A program made the position numbers and the translations under genes. 64,000 nt of DNA, from NCBI RefSeq assembly GCF_004348995.1, contig NZ_SMKQ01000008.1, positions 42,170 through 106,169 of the forward strand, read 5' to 3'. Below the pieces are notes generated by a model. That model saw nothing but the letters and a program-made list of their open reading frames with translations, did not search any database and was not told the origin of the DNA. Positions 40,848-48,847 of this stretch are shown here, piece by piece. The DNA comes from Nonomuraea terrae (GTDB lineage: Bacteria; Actinomycetota; Actinomycetes; Streptosporangiales; Streptosporangiaceae). Each line of letters starts with the position of its first letter. Position 1 is the stretch's first letter.

Positions 40848-42182
40848 TCAAGCGGTCTGCGGGTCAGGTGTGTGTTGGTGTTGTGCGGTCATCACATCCG
40901 CCCACGTCGGCGCAAGATCGGCGTAGGCGGTTGCGGCGTGTTCGGCCGTTTCCTCGCTGACGTAGAAGGACCGAGCCCGATACCACTGGCCGTCCTGGCT
41001 GGCGACGATCGCGACGCCGGGCGTCTCCGGGGCGATGGCTCGAGCGGAGTCGAGCGCGGCCGGGTCGAGATCGCCGAGGGTCATGGTGGCGGTCTCGGGA
41101 TCGTTGACCCGATGGCAGATCCTCCCGGAGCACTGCGCGCGGAGCGCGGTGACACCAGGTCCGAGGTCGGACCCGATCCGTTGGCCGCAGCAGAACAGGT
41201 AGATGCCGAAGGCCCGCCCAAGCTGAGCCACCCGCAGCAGCGCGGTGGACGTCTTGGCGATCTCGTCCTTCTCTGACTTGTCGGCCATCAGATACAGCTC
41301 AGCCAGCTCATCGACCAGGACGACGACCGGTACCGGCCGCATCGTCGGTGGGAGCTGCCAGATGTTGCGGGCGCCGGCCATCCGGCACACGCCCATCCGG
41401 TCCGTCATGAGCGCGACCAGGTCATCCAAGAGCCCGCCGCACTCAGCGCGGGTGGTGGCCAGTGCGGACAGTCGGGGCGCGTACGGCGTGAACTCCACCC
41501 CGCCCTTGAGGTCGAAGCCGACCAGGGCGACCGGCTGCGGAGCCAGGCCCACGATGAGGGCATTGGCCAAGTTGGACTTGCCCGACTGAGTGGCTCCCGC
41601 GTTCAACCAGTGCGGCACCGTACGGAAGTCGATGACCCACGGCTTACCGGTCTCCAACCGCCCCACAGTGACTTTGAGCAACTCGGTCGAGGGCGGAAGC
41701 TCATGGACCTGCACGAGCGGATCGCGAAGGGTGACGGAGAGCCGTACGCGTCCTGGCTTGTCGGAGGAGACCCGTACGGCATGCACTCCCCACGAGTGCG
41801 CCAGCCGTTCGGCGACGTCGGCGTAGTCGCCTGGGATCTGCCCCTCCAAGGTGTGCAGGGTGACCCTCCACCCGTAACGGGTAGGGAGGGGCAACCACAT
41901 GAAGGGCTTGGTGTCCACGGCGATGCGCTGCCACTTGCGCCGGACCCGGACGACACCGGTCGAGGCCACCAGCCCGGGCACGGTGGTGAACCAGAACCGG
42001 TGCCGCTTCTTGGTGAGCCCGCAGCCAAGGGCGACCCTGCGCCAGGACGCCCACACGCTGATCGCCGTGATCGGGTAGCCGACCACGAGCCAGAAGGAGC
42101 GATGGCGCCAGCGGCGCCAGGCCCAGAGCCCGGCCGGTACAGCGGCCAGGACTCCGAGCGTCCACAGGTACTGGTCAGACAC
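40848..42182 (-). CDS. TraSA/TraB-like FtsK-SpoIIIE translocase
   Basis: A 444-residue protein with two N-terminal membrane helices (LWTLGVLAAVPAGLWAW; FWLVVGYPITAISVWAS), Walker A GATQSGKS (196-203), Walker B VVVLVDEL (286-293), and a C-terminal AAA+ part with LFCCGQRIGSDLGPG and RVNDPETATM. It matches the transfer pump of pSAM2-type AICEs, which moves double-stranded DNA into the recipient. GTG 42182 overlaps the upstream stop. It is much shorter than the left-element translocase and lacks its winged-helix end. Confidence 0.88.
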   Translation of the reverse strand: MSDQYLWTLGVLAAVPAGLWAWRRWRHRSFWLVVGYPITAISVWASWRRVALGCGLTKKRHRFWFTTVPGLVASTGVVRVRRKWQRIAVDTKPFMWLPLPTRYGWRVTLHTLEGQIPGDYADVAERLAHSWGVHAVRVSSDKPGRVRLSVTLRDPLVQVHELPPSTELLKVTVGRLETGKPWVIDFRTVPHWLNAGATQSGKSNLANALIVGLAPQPVALVGFDLKGGVEFTPYAPRLSALATTRAECGGLLDDLVALMTDRMGVCRMAGARNIWQLPPTMRPVPVVVLVDELAELYLMADKSEKDEIAKTSTALLRVAQLGRAFGIYLFCCGQRIGSDLGPGVTALRAQCSGRICHRVNDPETATMTLGDLDPAALDSARAIAPETPGVAIVASQDGQWYRARSFYVSEETAEHAATAYADLAPTWADVMTAQHQHTPDPQTA

Positions 42183-42507
42183 TGGCCGCTGCCTCCTGCT
42201 GCGGAAGCAGGGCGGCGGCTCGGTAGGAGATGCCCCACCGACCGGCGATCTCCCAGACGTAGCCGAGCAGGCCGACCGCGTGGACGGCGTCTCCGGCCGA
42301 GATGGGCGGCTCCCCGGTAGTGCCTATCTTGACGAGTTCGATCCGGCCGAACTCGTCCTCGACAGAGACGGTCACCTCGTAGACGGTGTTGCCGTTCTTG
42401 TCGGTCTTGATCTCGCCGGTGTCCTTGTTAAGGACCCGCGGGCGCGGGGCCTTCACGCAGGTGATGGCGAGCTTGCTGGTGTCCACAGGAATGGGGACGG
42501 TACGCAT
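42175..42507 (-). CDS. SCO3933-like regulatory protein
   Basis: A 110-residue beta-rich protein (MRTVPIPVDTSKLAITCVK; VTVSVEDEFGRIELVKIGTT; GLLGYVWEIAGRWGISYRAA). It matches the small protein family found immediately upstream of the translocase in Streptomyces AICEs (SCO3933 type). Its end overlaps the translocase start. The biochemical role is not known. Confidence 0.78.
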   Translation of the reverse strand: MRTVPIPVDTSKLAITCVKAPRPRVLNKDTGEIKTDKNGNTVYEVTVSVEDEFGRIELVKIGTTGEPPISAGDAVHAVGLLGYVWEIAGRWGISYRAAALLPQQEAAASV

Positions 42508-42834
42508 GGCGAATAGACCTCTCGTCGGCCTGCTGATCAGGCGTTTCAGGACGAGGGAGGGCCGTACCGTCAGCTCGGACGCGATAGCATCGAAGCGCCA
42601 ACTAGGGTGCTAACGCATCCGGCCTGGGCGGGTTCCTCCGCTCAGGCCACTTTCATGTGTGGCCTTCTCTCTCCGCCTTCCGTGAGCGGACCTCCTTGAT
42701 CCACCCCTGAAACGCGAAGAGCGTTCGTGCTGGGCTGCCACCCTCCGACTACGGAGAGTTCCAGCTACAGCACGAACGCTACCTGATACCGAGAGTAATC
42801 GCTAGTACTTAGAGTACGTGTGCACGTACTTTTT
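42508..42834. other. Noncoding interval with large hairpin and AGTACTT operators
   Basis: No gene seen. At 42720-42780, agcgttcgtgctg (42720-42732) pairs with cagcacgaacgct (42768-42780), a perfect 13-bp inverted repeat enclosing a small ctccg/cggag stem. Near 42798-42818 is cgctagtacttagagtacg, similar to an element at 44,450. The hairpin could be an origin, a terminator for the XRE gene or a leader of the transfer operon; the sequence alone does not decide. Confidence 0.55.
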
Positions 42835-44037
42835 CTACGCCCCTACGCGCTCGGCCAGCTCCCGCAGCTCAGTGGAGGCCGGATCCTGCATCGACAGCAG
42901 GTCAGAGACGAGCTGGTGGACGATCCGATGGTTACGGATCTGCTCCGGCGTGATGGTCTCCGCCTCAAGGAGCTGGGCCACCGCCTCATCGACCTGGCGA
43001 CGCTGGGCATGGGCCCGCGCCAGGTCGATACACAGACGCGCTCGCCGCTCCGCCGACAGCGACGACGTGTCCACCGCGCCGCCCACGCGCAGCGCGTGAC
43101 CGGCGTCACCGACCTCCACCGCCACCGCGACCTCGTGCAGGGCGACGTTGGCCGGCCCGAACTCGGTGTTGTAGTCGTTGCGCCCTTCGCCCACCCGCGC
43201 CGCCATCTCACGTGCTCGCGACAGGTGCTCGTACGCGACATCAGCCTGATTGAGCCGCGAGGCGGCCACGGCCCGCTGCAAGGTCAGCCCGCCCCACAGC
43301 GACATCGCTTCGACGTTGCCCTGATCGGTCAAGAACCACAGCGCCTCGGCGGTGGTGCGCGCCGTCTCCTCCACCTGATCGAAGTGCCGGGCTTGCAGGA
43401 AGACGAAGCCCAGCCGGAACGCTCCGGCCGCCATCATCAAGGGGTTGCCCGCACGCTCTGCCGCGCTGATGGCCCGATCGGCGGCGATCCACGCTGCTTC
43501 CGGCTCGCCCAGCTTGGCCAGCGATGCCGAGCACGCCTGATAGGTCACCGCAAGCAACTCGAACAACTCTGCCTGCTGCTCTGCCGGGGCGGAGCGGACG
43601 GCATTCTCAAGGGTGGGTACGAGCCCGCGGAGCAGTTCGGCCAGTTCGACGTAGCGGCTCGCGTGCGTGAGCTCCCACGCATGATCGACGCGCGGCCTCA
43701 GTTGCTCGATAGCCGGCACCGGGGTCGTGTGCAACATCGCCTGGAGCGAGTGGGCGCCGGACAGCACCAGGCGTAGCCCTGCCGTGCCGGGCGTCTCCTC
43801 GTTGGTGGCGGCGACCACCGGTGCCTCGGCGGCCAACTCCGAGAGCGGCACGTCCAGCGTCTCAGCGACCTTCTCCAGCACGGACATGCGATCGACTTTG
43901 CGCACGCCTCGTTCTACCTGGGAGATCCACGCAACCGACCGATCCACCAGCCGGGCCAATTCGGCCTGCGACAGGCCACGCCGCTTGCGCTCCTGTGCGA
44001 TACGGCGCCCGAGCGCCCGCTGATACTCCATGCTCAC
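42835..44037 (-). CDS. XRE-family regulator with TPR-like C-terminal part
   Basis: A 400-residue protein. Residues about 5-70 form an HTH (RGLSQAELARLVDRSVAWIS). The rest is helical-repeat sequence (EAAWIAADRAISAAERAGNP; VAYEHLSRAREMAARVGE; LARAHAQRRQVDEAVAQLL), the common plan of actinomycete XRE-TPR regulators that may sense a peptide or small molecule. GTG 44037 overlaps the stop of the ABM gene; ATG 44031 is the alternative. AGTACTT elements flank this two-gene unit. Confidence 0.82.
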   Translation of the reverse strand: MSMEYQRALGRRIAQERKRRGLSQAELARLVDRSVAWISQVERGVRKVDRMSVLEKVAETLDVPLSELAAEAPVVAATNEETPGTAGLRLVLSGAHSLQAMLHTTPVPAIEQLRPRVDHAWELTHASRYVELAELLRGLVPTLENAVRSAPAEQQAELFELLAVTYQACSASLAKLGEPEAAWIAADRAISAAERAGNPLMMAAGAFRLGFVFLQARHFDQVEETARTTAEALWFLTDQGNVEAMSLWGGLTLQRAVAASRLNQADVAYEHLSRAREMAARVGEGRNDYNTEFGPANVALHEVAVAVEVGDAGHALRVGGAVDTSSLSAERRARLCIDLARAHAQRRQVDEAVAQLLEAETITPEQIRNHRIVHQLVSDLLSMQDPASTELRELAERVGA

Positions 44038-44342
44038 GGCGTCGTGCCCTTCCCGCTCTGAAGCTCCAGCCAGTCGACCTCGACTGAGGCCAGCAGTTCT
44101 TCACGGGCGGCCAGGAAGCGCCTGGTGTGCCCGGTCTGCTCATGGGCGTCGAAGGCGTCCCGGTCGCGGTACAGCTCGTAGAAGATCCGCTGGAGCGGCT
44201 GACTGTCCACCCGGTGGGAGGCGTACACGATCGTTCCCGGCTCATGCTGGCAGATCGCCTCGATGGTTTCCCCGACGAGGGCGTCGAACGCTGCGGCGCT
44301 CTTTTCGTCCTTGCAGGTGAATCGAACCATTAGTCCGAACAT
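44034..44342 (-). CDS. ABM-domain (quinol monooxygenase-like) protein
   Basis: A 102-residue ferredoxin-like fold protein (VRFTCKDEKSAAAFDALVGE; PGTIVYASHRVD; FYELYRDRDAFDAHEQTGHT). This is the antibiotic-biosynthesis-monooxygenase family, which acts on quinone-like compounds without cofactors. ATG 44342 follows AGGAAGGG. It is coupled to the regulator gene behind it, so its substrate could be the signal that regulator senses; this is inference. Confidence 0.8.
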   Translation of the reverse strand: MFGLMVRFTCKDEKSAAAFDALVGETIEAICQHEPGTIVYASHRVDSQPLQRIFYELYRDRDAFDAHEQTGHTRRFLAAREELLASVEVDWLELQSGKGTTP

Positions 44343-44519
44343 GTGCACCCTTCCTGGGGCTGCCGCCGCGGGTCTCCGGATGTCGCTGTCTTTACTCGAC
44401 CAGTACTTATTGTGCGGCGCAAGTACATCAAGTCGCTTGTACTTGAAGTATAGCGCTAGTACTTTAAGTATCGATAGCGATTGGCAGTTCTCTGACCTGC
44501 ACGGACAAGAGGAAACGCG
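44343..44519. promoter_or_regulatory. Divergent control region with repeated AGTAC/GTACTT words
   Basis: Between about 44400 and 44475 it contains cagtactta, aagtacatcaagtcg, cttgtacttgaagta and cgctagtactttaagta. The last shares CGCTAGTACTT with 42,802. These lie between the divergent ABM and ATPase genes and look like operators of the XRE regulator. Confidence 0.55.
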
Positions 44520-44948
44520 ATGTCCCCAGCGCTGAACGGCCACACAGAGATCCACAGGTGGTGTCGTAACTTCCCCGGCACGCGGGACCAGGTCCGCGAA
44601 GTCCGTCAATTCGTCAGTGCCTACCTGGGGGACCGTCCGGAGATCGACGCCGCCCAACTGATCGTCAGCGAACTCGCCTCCAATGCCATCCGCCATACCC
44701 GAAGTGGATTCCCTGGCGGCCACTTCGGCGTGACACTCCACGCTGGCAGCACGCTACTGATCGTCGCCGTCCTCGATGAAGGGAGCCACTTCGTACCGCG
44801 CCCATGTGAGGCCGCGGACGAGGACCTTGGCGGACGAGGCTTGCACCTGGTCGAGACCCTCACACTCCGCTGGGGCGTATACGGTGACGCGGCCGGCCGA
44901 ACCGTATGGGCGCTGCTGCACCTCACGTCGAGCGGCTCGGTTCCGTGA
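44520..44948 (+). CDS. RsbW-like ATP-binding protein (HATPase_c_2)
   Basis: A 142-residue GHKL ATPase-fold protein: N-box ELASNAIRHT, a G1-like DEGSHF and G2 GGRGLHLVETL. In actinomycetes such single-domain proteins are anti-sigma-factor-like or partners of XRE regulators. It is divergent from the XRE/ABM unit and shares its control region, so it is probably part of the same circuit. A phosphorylation target is not visible. Confidence 0.82.
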   Translation: MSPALNGHTEIHRWCRNFPGTRDQVREVRQFVSAYLGDRPEIDAAQLIVSELASNAIRHTRSGFPGGHFGVTLHAGSTLLIVAVLDEGSHFVPRPCEAADEDLGGRGLHLVETLTLRWGVYGDAAGRTVWALLHLTSSGSVP

Positions 44949-45214
44949 CCGACTGTCTGGCTCCACATGTCGCCTCCCTACAGCCGGGTTCCCGAAAGCT
45001 GGTGTGGCTTCCTGCGGGAGGGGAAGCACGGTGCAGGACGCTCGCCTGGACCTGTCACTGTGCCGATGTCGTCTATGAGCTCTGTACGGCTGGCGGTCAG
45101 GCGTTCCTTCGACGCATCGAGTCGGCTACCCAAACGGTCTCAGAGACGCACCGCATGAACACGCGCGGGGGCGGAGCCGTCTGGCACGCACTACTCCACG
45201 GCCAAGCAAGGTAG
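44945..45214 (+). CDS. Small hypothetical protein coupled to the ATPase
   Basis: An 89-residue protein. GTG 44945 overlaps the ATPase stop (GTGA), and the C-terminal part (CADVVYELCTAGGQAFLRRI; GGGAVWHALLHGQAR) reads like a conserved actinobacterial small protein. No function is recognised. Confidence 0.6.
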   Translation: MTDCLAPHVASLQPGSRKLVWLPAGGEARCRTLAWTCHCADVVYELCTAGGQAFLRRIESATQTVSETHRMNTRGGGAVWHALLHGQAR

Positions 45215-45544
45215 AACCCGGCTTAACCTATGCCGCGATCGGGTACCCAGCAAGATCAGGTTTGTGGCGACAGTTTGTGACCTCAGTTGCGGATGAGAAC
45301 TTTCTCTACGGTCTCAAGGGCAGCCCGCCTGCGGCGGCCTGCCGCGTTGGGCAGTCGCTGGCCGCGCTGCGGCTCTTCGGCCGGTCGCGGCCAGCATGCC
45401 CACGCGCAGGGGAGCACGTGGCGGAACGCTGGACCGAGAAGGTCGTCATGGGAATGACTCTCGGCAACCAAGCGAGCCGTTAGACATCAGACTCGTACGC
45501 CCCAAACGGGGAGAACTGCGTCGAGAACCACGTAGCCTGTCAAC
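45215..45544. other. Noncoding interval
   Basis: 330 bases without a convincing gene. A 73-codon frame at 45262-45483 has no ribosome site and no protein-like conservation pattern. The promoter of the McrC-like gene presumably lies near the right end. Confidence 0.4.
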
Positions 45545-47005
45545 GTGACCTCGAGCACCGACCTCACAAAGACGCGCCTGCGCGTGTCTGTCGTTGCTCG
45601 GTCCGGCGAGGTCGAACTGAACGGCCGGGCAGTCAAGGTGGCCCCAGGGCCGATCGTCCTGAGCGTCGCCGGCCACGCCAGCCGAAGGATCCGCATCGAT
45701 GGCACGGAGCGTCGGCTCTCGGGCGGGACGACGGGCGTCCTCGCCCTCGACTACACGCGCTCGACGGGCTTTCACAGAGTTGAGGTCGACGGTCAAGCAT
45801 TTTGGTTCGCCACCGAGGACCACAAGCTGCGTCTCGAGGGAATCACTCGGATGCTGAGCCATCTCCAGAGCCTTGGGACCGGATGGACTGGTCAGGCCCT
45901 GTTCTCCGATGGCAGCGGCTACCTGGATCCTCACGTCGTCTACGGGTGGTTCGATGCCAACGCGGACGAGGCGCTGGACGCCATCGAGACCGTGCTCGCC
46001 GCACCGCGTACCGATGAGGTCTCGGTCCGGGCACTGAGCCGCCGTGGCGGGAGTTCAGCCCTCGCTATCCCGACGATGCGATTCCTCAGATCCGACCCTC
46101 GGAGGAACCTGATCGAACAGGAAGACGGTCTGCTGAGCGTTGCGGGTAAGAGATACACCCCGACCCGAGTGGTCGCGCGCCGACGCCAGCGCACTGTGGA
46201 CACCGTGGCCAACCGCCGTACTGTGCACCTGCTCGGTCTTCTTCACGACCTGTTGTCCGAGGTGATGCGCGCGGAGCTCCCCTCCGGACCACGAGCTCGG
46301 TGCCGACTGTGGCGTGAGCGCGTCGGAAGGCTCTTCACTCAGCCGCTCGCGGTCAAGCTCCGGCTGAAGCCGAGCGCCCTGGCAGCGCCGCGCCATGGTC
46401 CCGAATACACCGATCGCAGCTACATCAAGGTCTTCGACCTCACGAGGACGATCGGTGAGTTCGGATGGTCGGCCAGCACGGATCCGGCCCGGCAGTACAG
46501 CTACATCAAGAGTGCCGACTGGATCTATCAGGCATACGCCGCGCACCGCGTCGCGTCGGTGCTCGGGCTCACCCAGACGACAGGTGCGCTCGGGTCCAAC
46601 CCGCTCGCATTCACGGGGCCCGACTTCGACCTGTACTACGACACGGTTCCGCCTGTCGAGGTCATCGCCTCGTGGCGAGCCCGAACTCCGGTCCCTGACG
46701 CGTCTAAACCCGATCTGCTGCTCCACGAGAAGGCGACGGGCAAGGTCGCAGTGCTCGACGCCAAGTACAGGGTCGGAAAAGACGGCCACGCCTCGGAAGA
46801 CAGCCGGAAGGAGGTCGCCGCTTACCAAAGCCTCTATGGGCTCTCGTCAGTCGCGATCATCTACCCAGGTGTGGACCGGGAAGCGAGGGTGATCACGGAC
46901 CATGACAAAAGCATCGTCGAGATCCCCGTCGTAGGCCCAGACGACGGGCTGGAGGAGACGATTGTCTACGTCCTGGACCGGCTGGAGTCGCCCCCGTACG
47001 TGTAA
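45545..47005 (+). CDS. McrC-like protein: DUF2357-type N-terminus and PD-(D/E)XK nuclease
   Basis: A 486-residue protein. The N-terminal half is beta-rich (VVARSGEVELNGRAVKV; FHRVEVDGQAFWFATEDHKL). The middle is helical and basic (RRRQRTVDTVANRRTVHLL). The C-terminal nuclease core has Asp390 (KPDLLLHEK), Asp405-x-Lys407 (VAVLDAKYRV) and Gln428 (AYQSLYG), in the PD-(D/E)XK pattern of McrC and DUF2357 proteins. McrC subunits cut DNA when driven by a McrB motor. Unusually, it converges with its likely ATPase partner (4-base gap) instead of following it. Confidence 0.75.
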   Translation: MTSSTDLTKTRLRVSVVARSGEVELNGRAVKVAPGPIVLSVAGHASRRIRIDGTERRLSGGTTGVLALDYTRSTGFHRVEVDGQAFWFATEDHKLRLEGITRMLSHLQSLGTGWTGQALFSDGSGYLDPHVVYGWFDANADEALDAIETVLAAPRTDEVSVRALSRRGGSSALAIPTMRFLRSDPRRNLIEQEDGLLSVAGKRYTPTRVVARRRQRTVDTVANRRTVHLLGLLHDLLSEVMRAELPSGPRARCRLWRERVGRLFTQPLAVKLRLKPSALAAPRHGPEYTDRSYIKVFDLTRTIGEFGWSASTDPARQYSYIKSADWIYQAYAAHRVASVLGLTQTTGALGSNPLAFTGPDFDLYYDTVPPVEVIASWRARTPVPDASKPDLLLHEKATGKVAVLDAKYRVGKDGHASEDSRKEVAAYQSLYGLSSVAIIYPGVDREARVITDHDKSIVEIPVVGPDDGLEETIVYVLDRLESPPYV

Positions 47006-47009
47006 CGCC

Positions 47010-48773
47010 TCAGAGAAGCGGCAGGAGCTCGTCAGACGGTCCTGCCATCATCTGGTCGATTAAGCGACCGATCTCCTCGGCGTTGGGTAGTGTCGCCGAA
47101 GCTGCGAGGAGGGGTTGCGCGTCGGAGTGTGTCCCCCGAAGCTGATGCACGAGCTTGTCGGCGACAGCGTGGCCCAGGGCGGTCAGCTCTGCTCCGGCGT
47201 CCCGCTCCGCCATCACGAGTGCCATCACGATGTCCCGAAGGATTCCGAGCGTGAACCATGACCGACCGCTCGCGGTCTCGAGGACAGCGTTGGCCACGCT
47301 CACGAGTGCCTGCTGGGCCTGCGCGCTAAAGTTCGCGCTACCGGACACTGAGCGGAGCGCCGTGAGTCTGAGTGAGTCGAACTGCGACGCACGTCCCGCG
47401 TTCTCGCGATCCTCGACGCGCTTTCGTTCGTTGGCGATCAGGTTCCCAATGACGCCTGTGACGGCGGTGTCCGGGTCGTCCTCGTAACGGTCGCCGAGTA
47501 CGTTGGGCATCGTGATCGTGGTCGATCTGCGCTTAGTCGGCGAGCTCACGCGGGTGCGGGTCTCAGGCTCGTCGCGGAAGGAGTTGCAAGTCGCGAGGAC
47601 GAAAGTGTCGATCGGCAGGTTGGCGACCTCTCCGTTCGGTAGCCGGACGAGCCTCTCGCGCTCCTGGGTGGCGACGAGGACCGCAGACAGATAGGTCTCC
47701 ACCGAGGCCAGATTGAACTCCTCGAAGATCACGACGCGAGCTTCGAGCGGGGCATCATCGAGGAGGATGTGGCGAGCGAAGTCCTGTAGATGGACAGTCC
47801 CGTCGAGCCGCTCGTAGCCGATTAGCTCGGCCTCATCGAAGTCGGCCCGCACAGGGATCAGCAGCGGTGCGTCCAGGTCGAACTCCTGCTCCATCGCACT
47901 TCCCAGGAGGGTGGCGAATAGGGTCTTTCCCGTCCCGGGCTGACCCACGAGCACGACCATGTCGCCGCGGAGCCAAGCGGTGAGGACGCGCTCCACCAGG
48001 CCGAGAGGCAGCTGGAAGCCCTTCGCCGTGACGCGCCTCTCCAGACTCGTGATGACGGTCGACAGGTCGTCGGTAACAGTAGGAGCTGGTGGAAGGGCGC
48101 CGAGCTGCTGGTAGGTCTCGTCAGAAACCGGATCAGCCGCGAATGGGACAGTCCGGTACTCGGCCGGGATGTCATCCTGGAAGATCGTTCCCACCAGGTC
48201 GCCGTGTTGTGGCCTGAACTCGTGCTTGAACCAGGCGTCGAGCTTGTCAATCTCCTCTGCGCCCGGCCCGAGGCCGGCGGCGCTGAGGATCGCGGGGTCG
48301 ATCGCCGAGGTATCGACGTTGCGGCCGATCCAGAGCGCCAAGTCGATCAATCGAACGGACTTCTTTGTCTCCGCGAGGAGGTCTGCGCCCGCGGTAGGCG
48401 TGAGGCCCCACACATCCCCCGGCAGCCCAGTTTGGGCTGGCTTGCGCTGAATCAGGACCTCGCCACGACCCGCACGCTGGCCCCGCTGGCGCTGGAGCCC
48501 TCCGCCGGGGAACTTTCGCGTTTGCCAGGGCGTGTCGTCGCTCCAGATGGCTCGGTACGGACGATGCGGATCGGGTGCACCGGGCAGTTCGAAGAAGTCC
48601 TTAAGGTACTGCTCTTCGACGCCGCCGCCGTATGGGATCTGAGCCGTCGTAGGGTCGACCTGTGTCCTCCTCGCCTCGCGGAGAAGCGCCGGTAGCGTCA
48701 CGACAGTCAGGGCGTGGGCGCCTCTGATCGCTGCGGCGGCTTCGAGGAGTAGATGAGCGGGCACATATGACAT
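47010..48773 (-). CDS. McrB/MoxR-like AAA+ ATPase
   Basis: A 587-residue protein. Residues 1-235 are an N-terminal region of unknown fold, possibly the DNA-recognition part. The AAA+ domain has Walker A GQPGTGKT (277-284), Walker B VVIFEEFN (347-354), a sensor region FVLATCNSF and an Arg-rich stretch RVSSPTKRR. It resembles McrB motors, but the usual McrB NTADRS signature after the sensor is not seen. The C-terminal helical part has PNAEEIGRLIDQMM. It lies downstream of and in line with the methyltransferase gene. Confidence 0.78.
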   Translation of the reverse strand: MSYVPAHLLLEAAAAIRGAHALTVVTLPALLREARRTQVDPTTAQIPYGGGVEEQYLKDFFELPGAPDPHRPYRAIWSDDTPWQTRKFPGGGLQRQRGQRAGRGEVLIQRKPAQTGLPGDVWGLTPTAGADLLAETKKSVRLIDLALWIGRNVDTSAIDPAILSAAGLGPGAEEIDKLDAWFKHEFRPQHGDLVGTIFQDDIPAEYRTVPFAADPVSDETYQQLGALPPAPTVTDDLSTVITSLERRVTAKGFQLPLGLVERVLTAWLRGDMVVLVGQPGTGKTLFATLLGSAMEQEFDLDAPLLIPVRADFDEAELIGYERLDGTVHLQDFARHILLDDAPLEARVVIFEEFNLASVETYLSAVLVATQERERLVRLPNGEVANLPIDTFVLATCNSFRDEPETRTRVSSPTKRRSTTITMPNVLGDRYEDDPDTAVTGVIGNLIANERKRVEDRENAGRASQFDSLRLTALRSVSGSANFSAQAQQALVSVANAVLETASGRSWFTLGILRDIVMALVMAERDAGAELTALGHAVADKLVHQLRGTHSDAQPLLAASATLPNAEEIGRLIDQMMAGPSDELLPLL

Positions 48774-48847
48774 AGGTCAACGCTACTTCCAAGCCGCCCC
48801 AACATCGCACAGGGAGCGACGTAGTCCAGATGACCTATGCGGTCGAC

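Noticed and set aside
45262..45483. A 73-codon plus-strand frame before the McrC-like gene
   Set aside because: No ribosome site, no protein-like pattern and low similarity to any family I know; left as noncoding.
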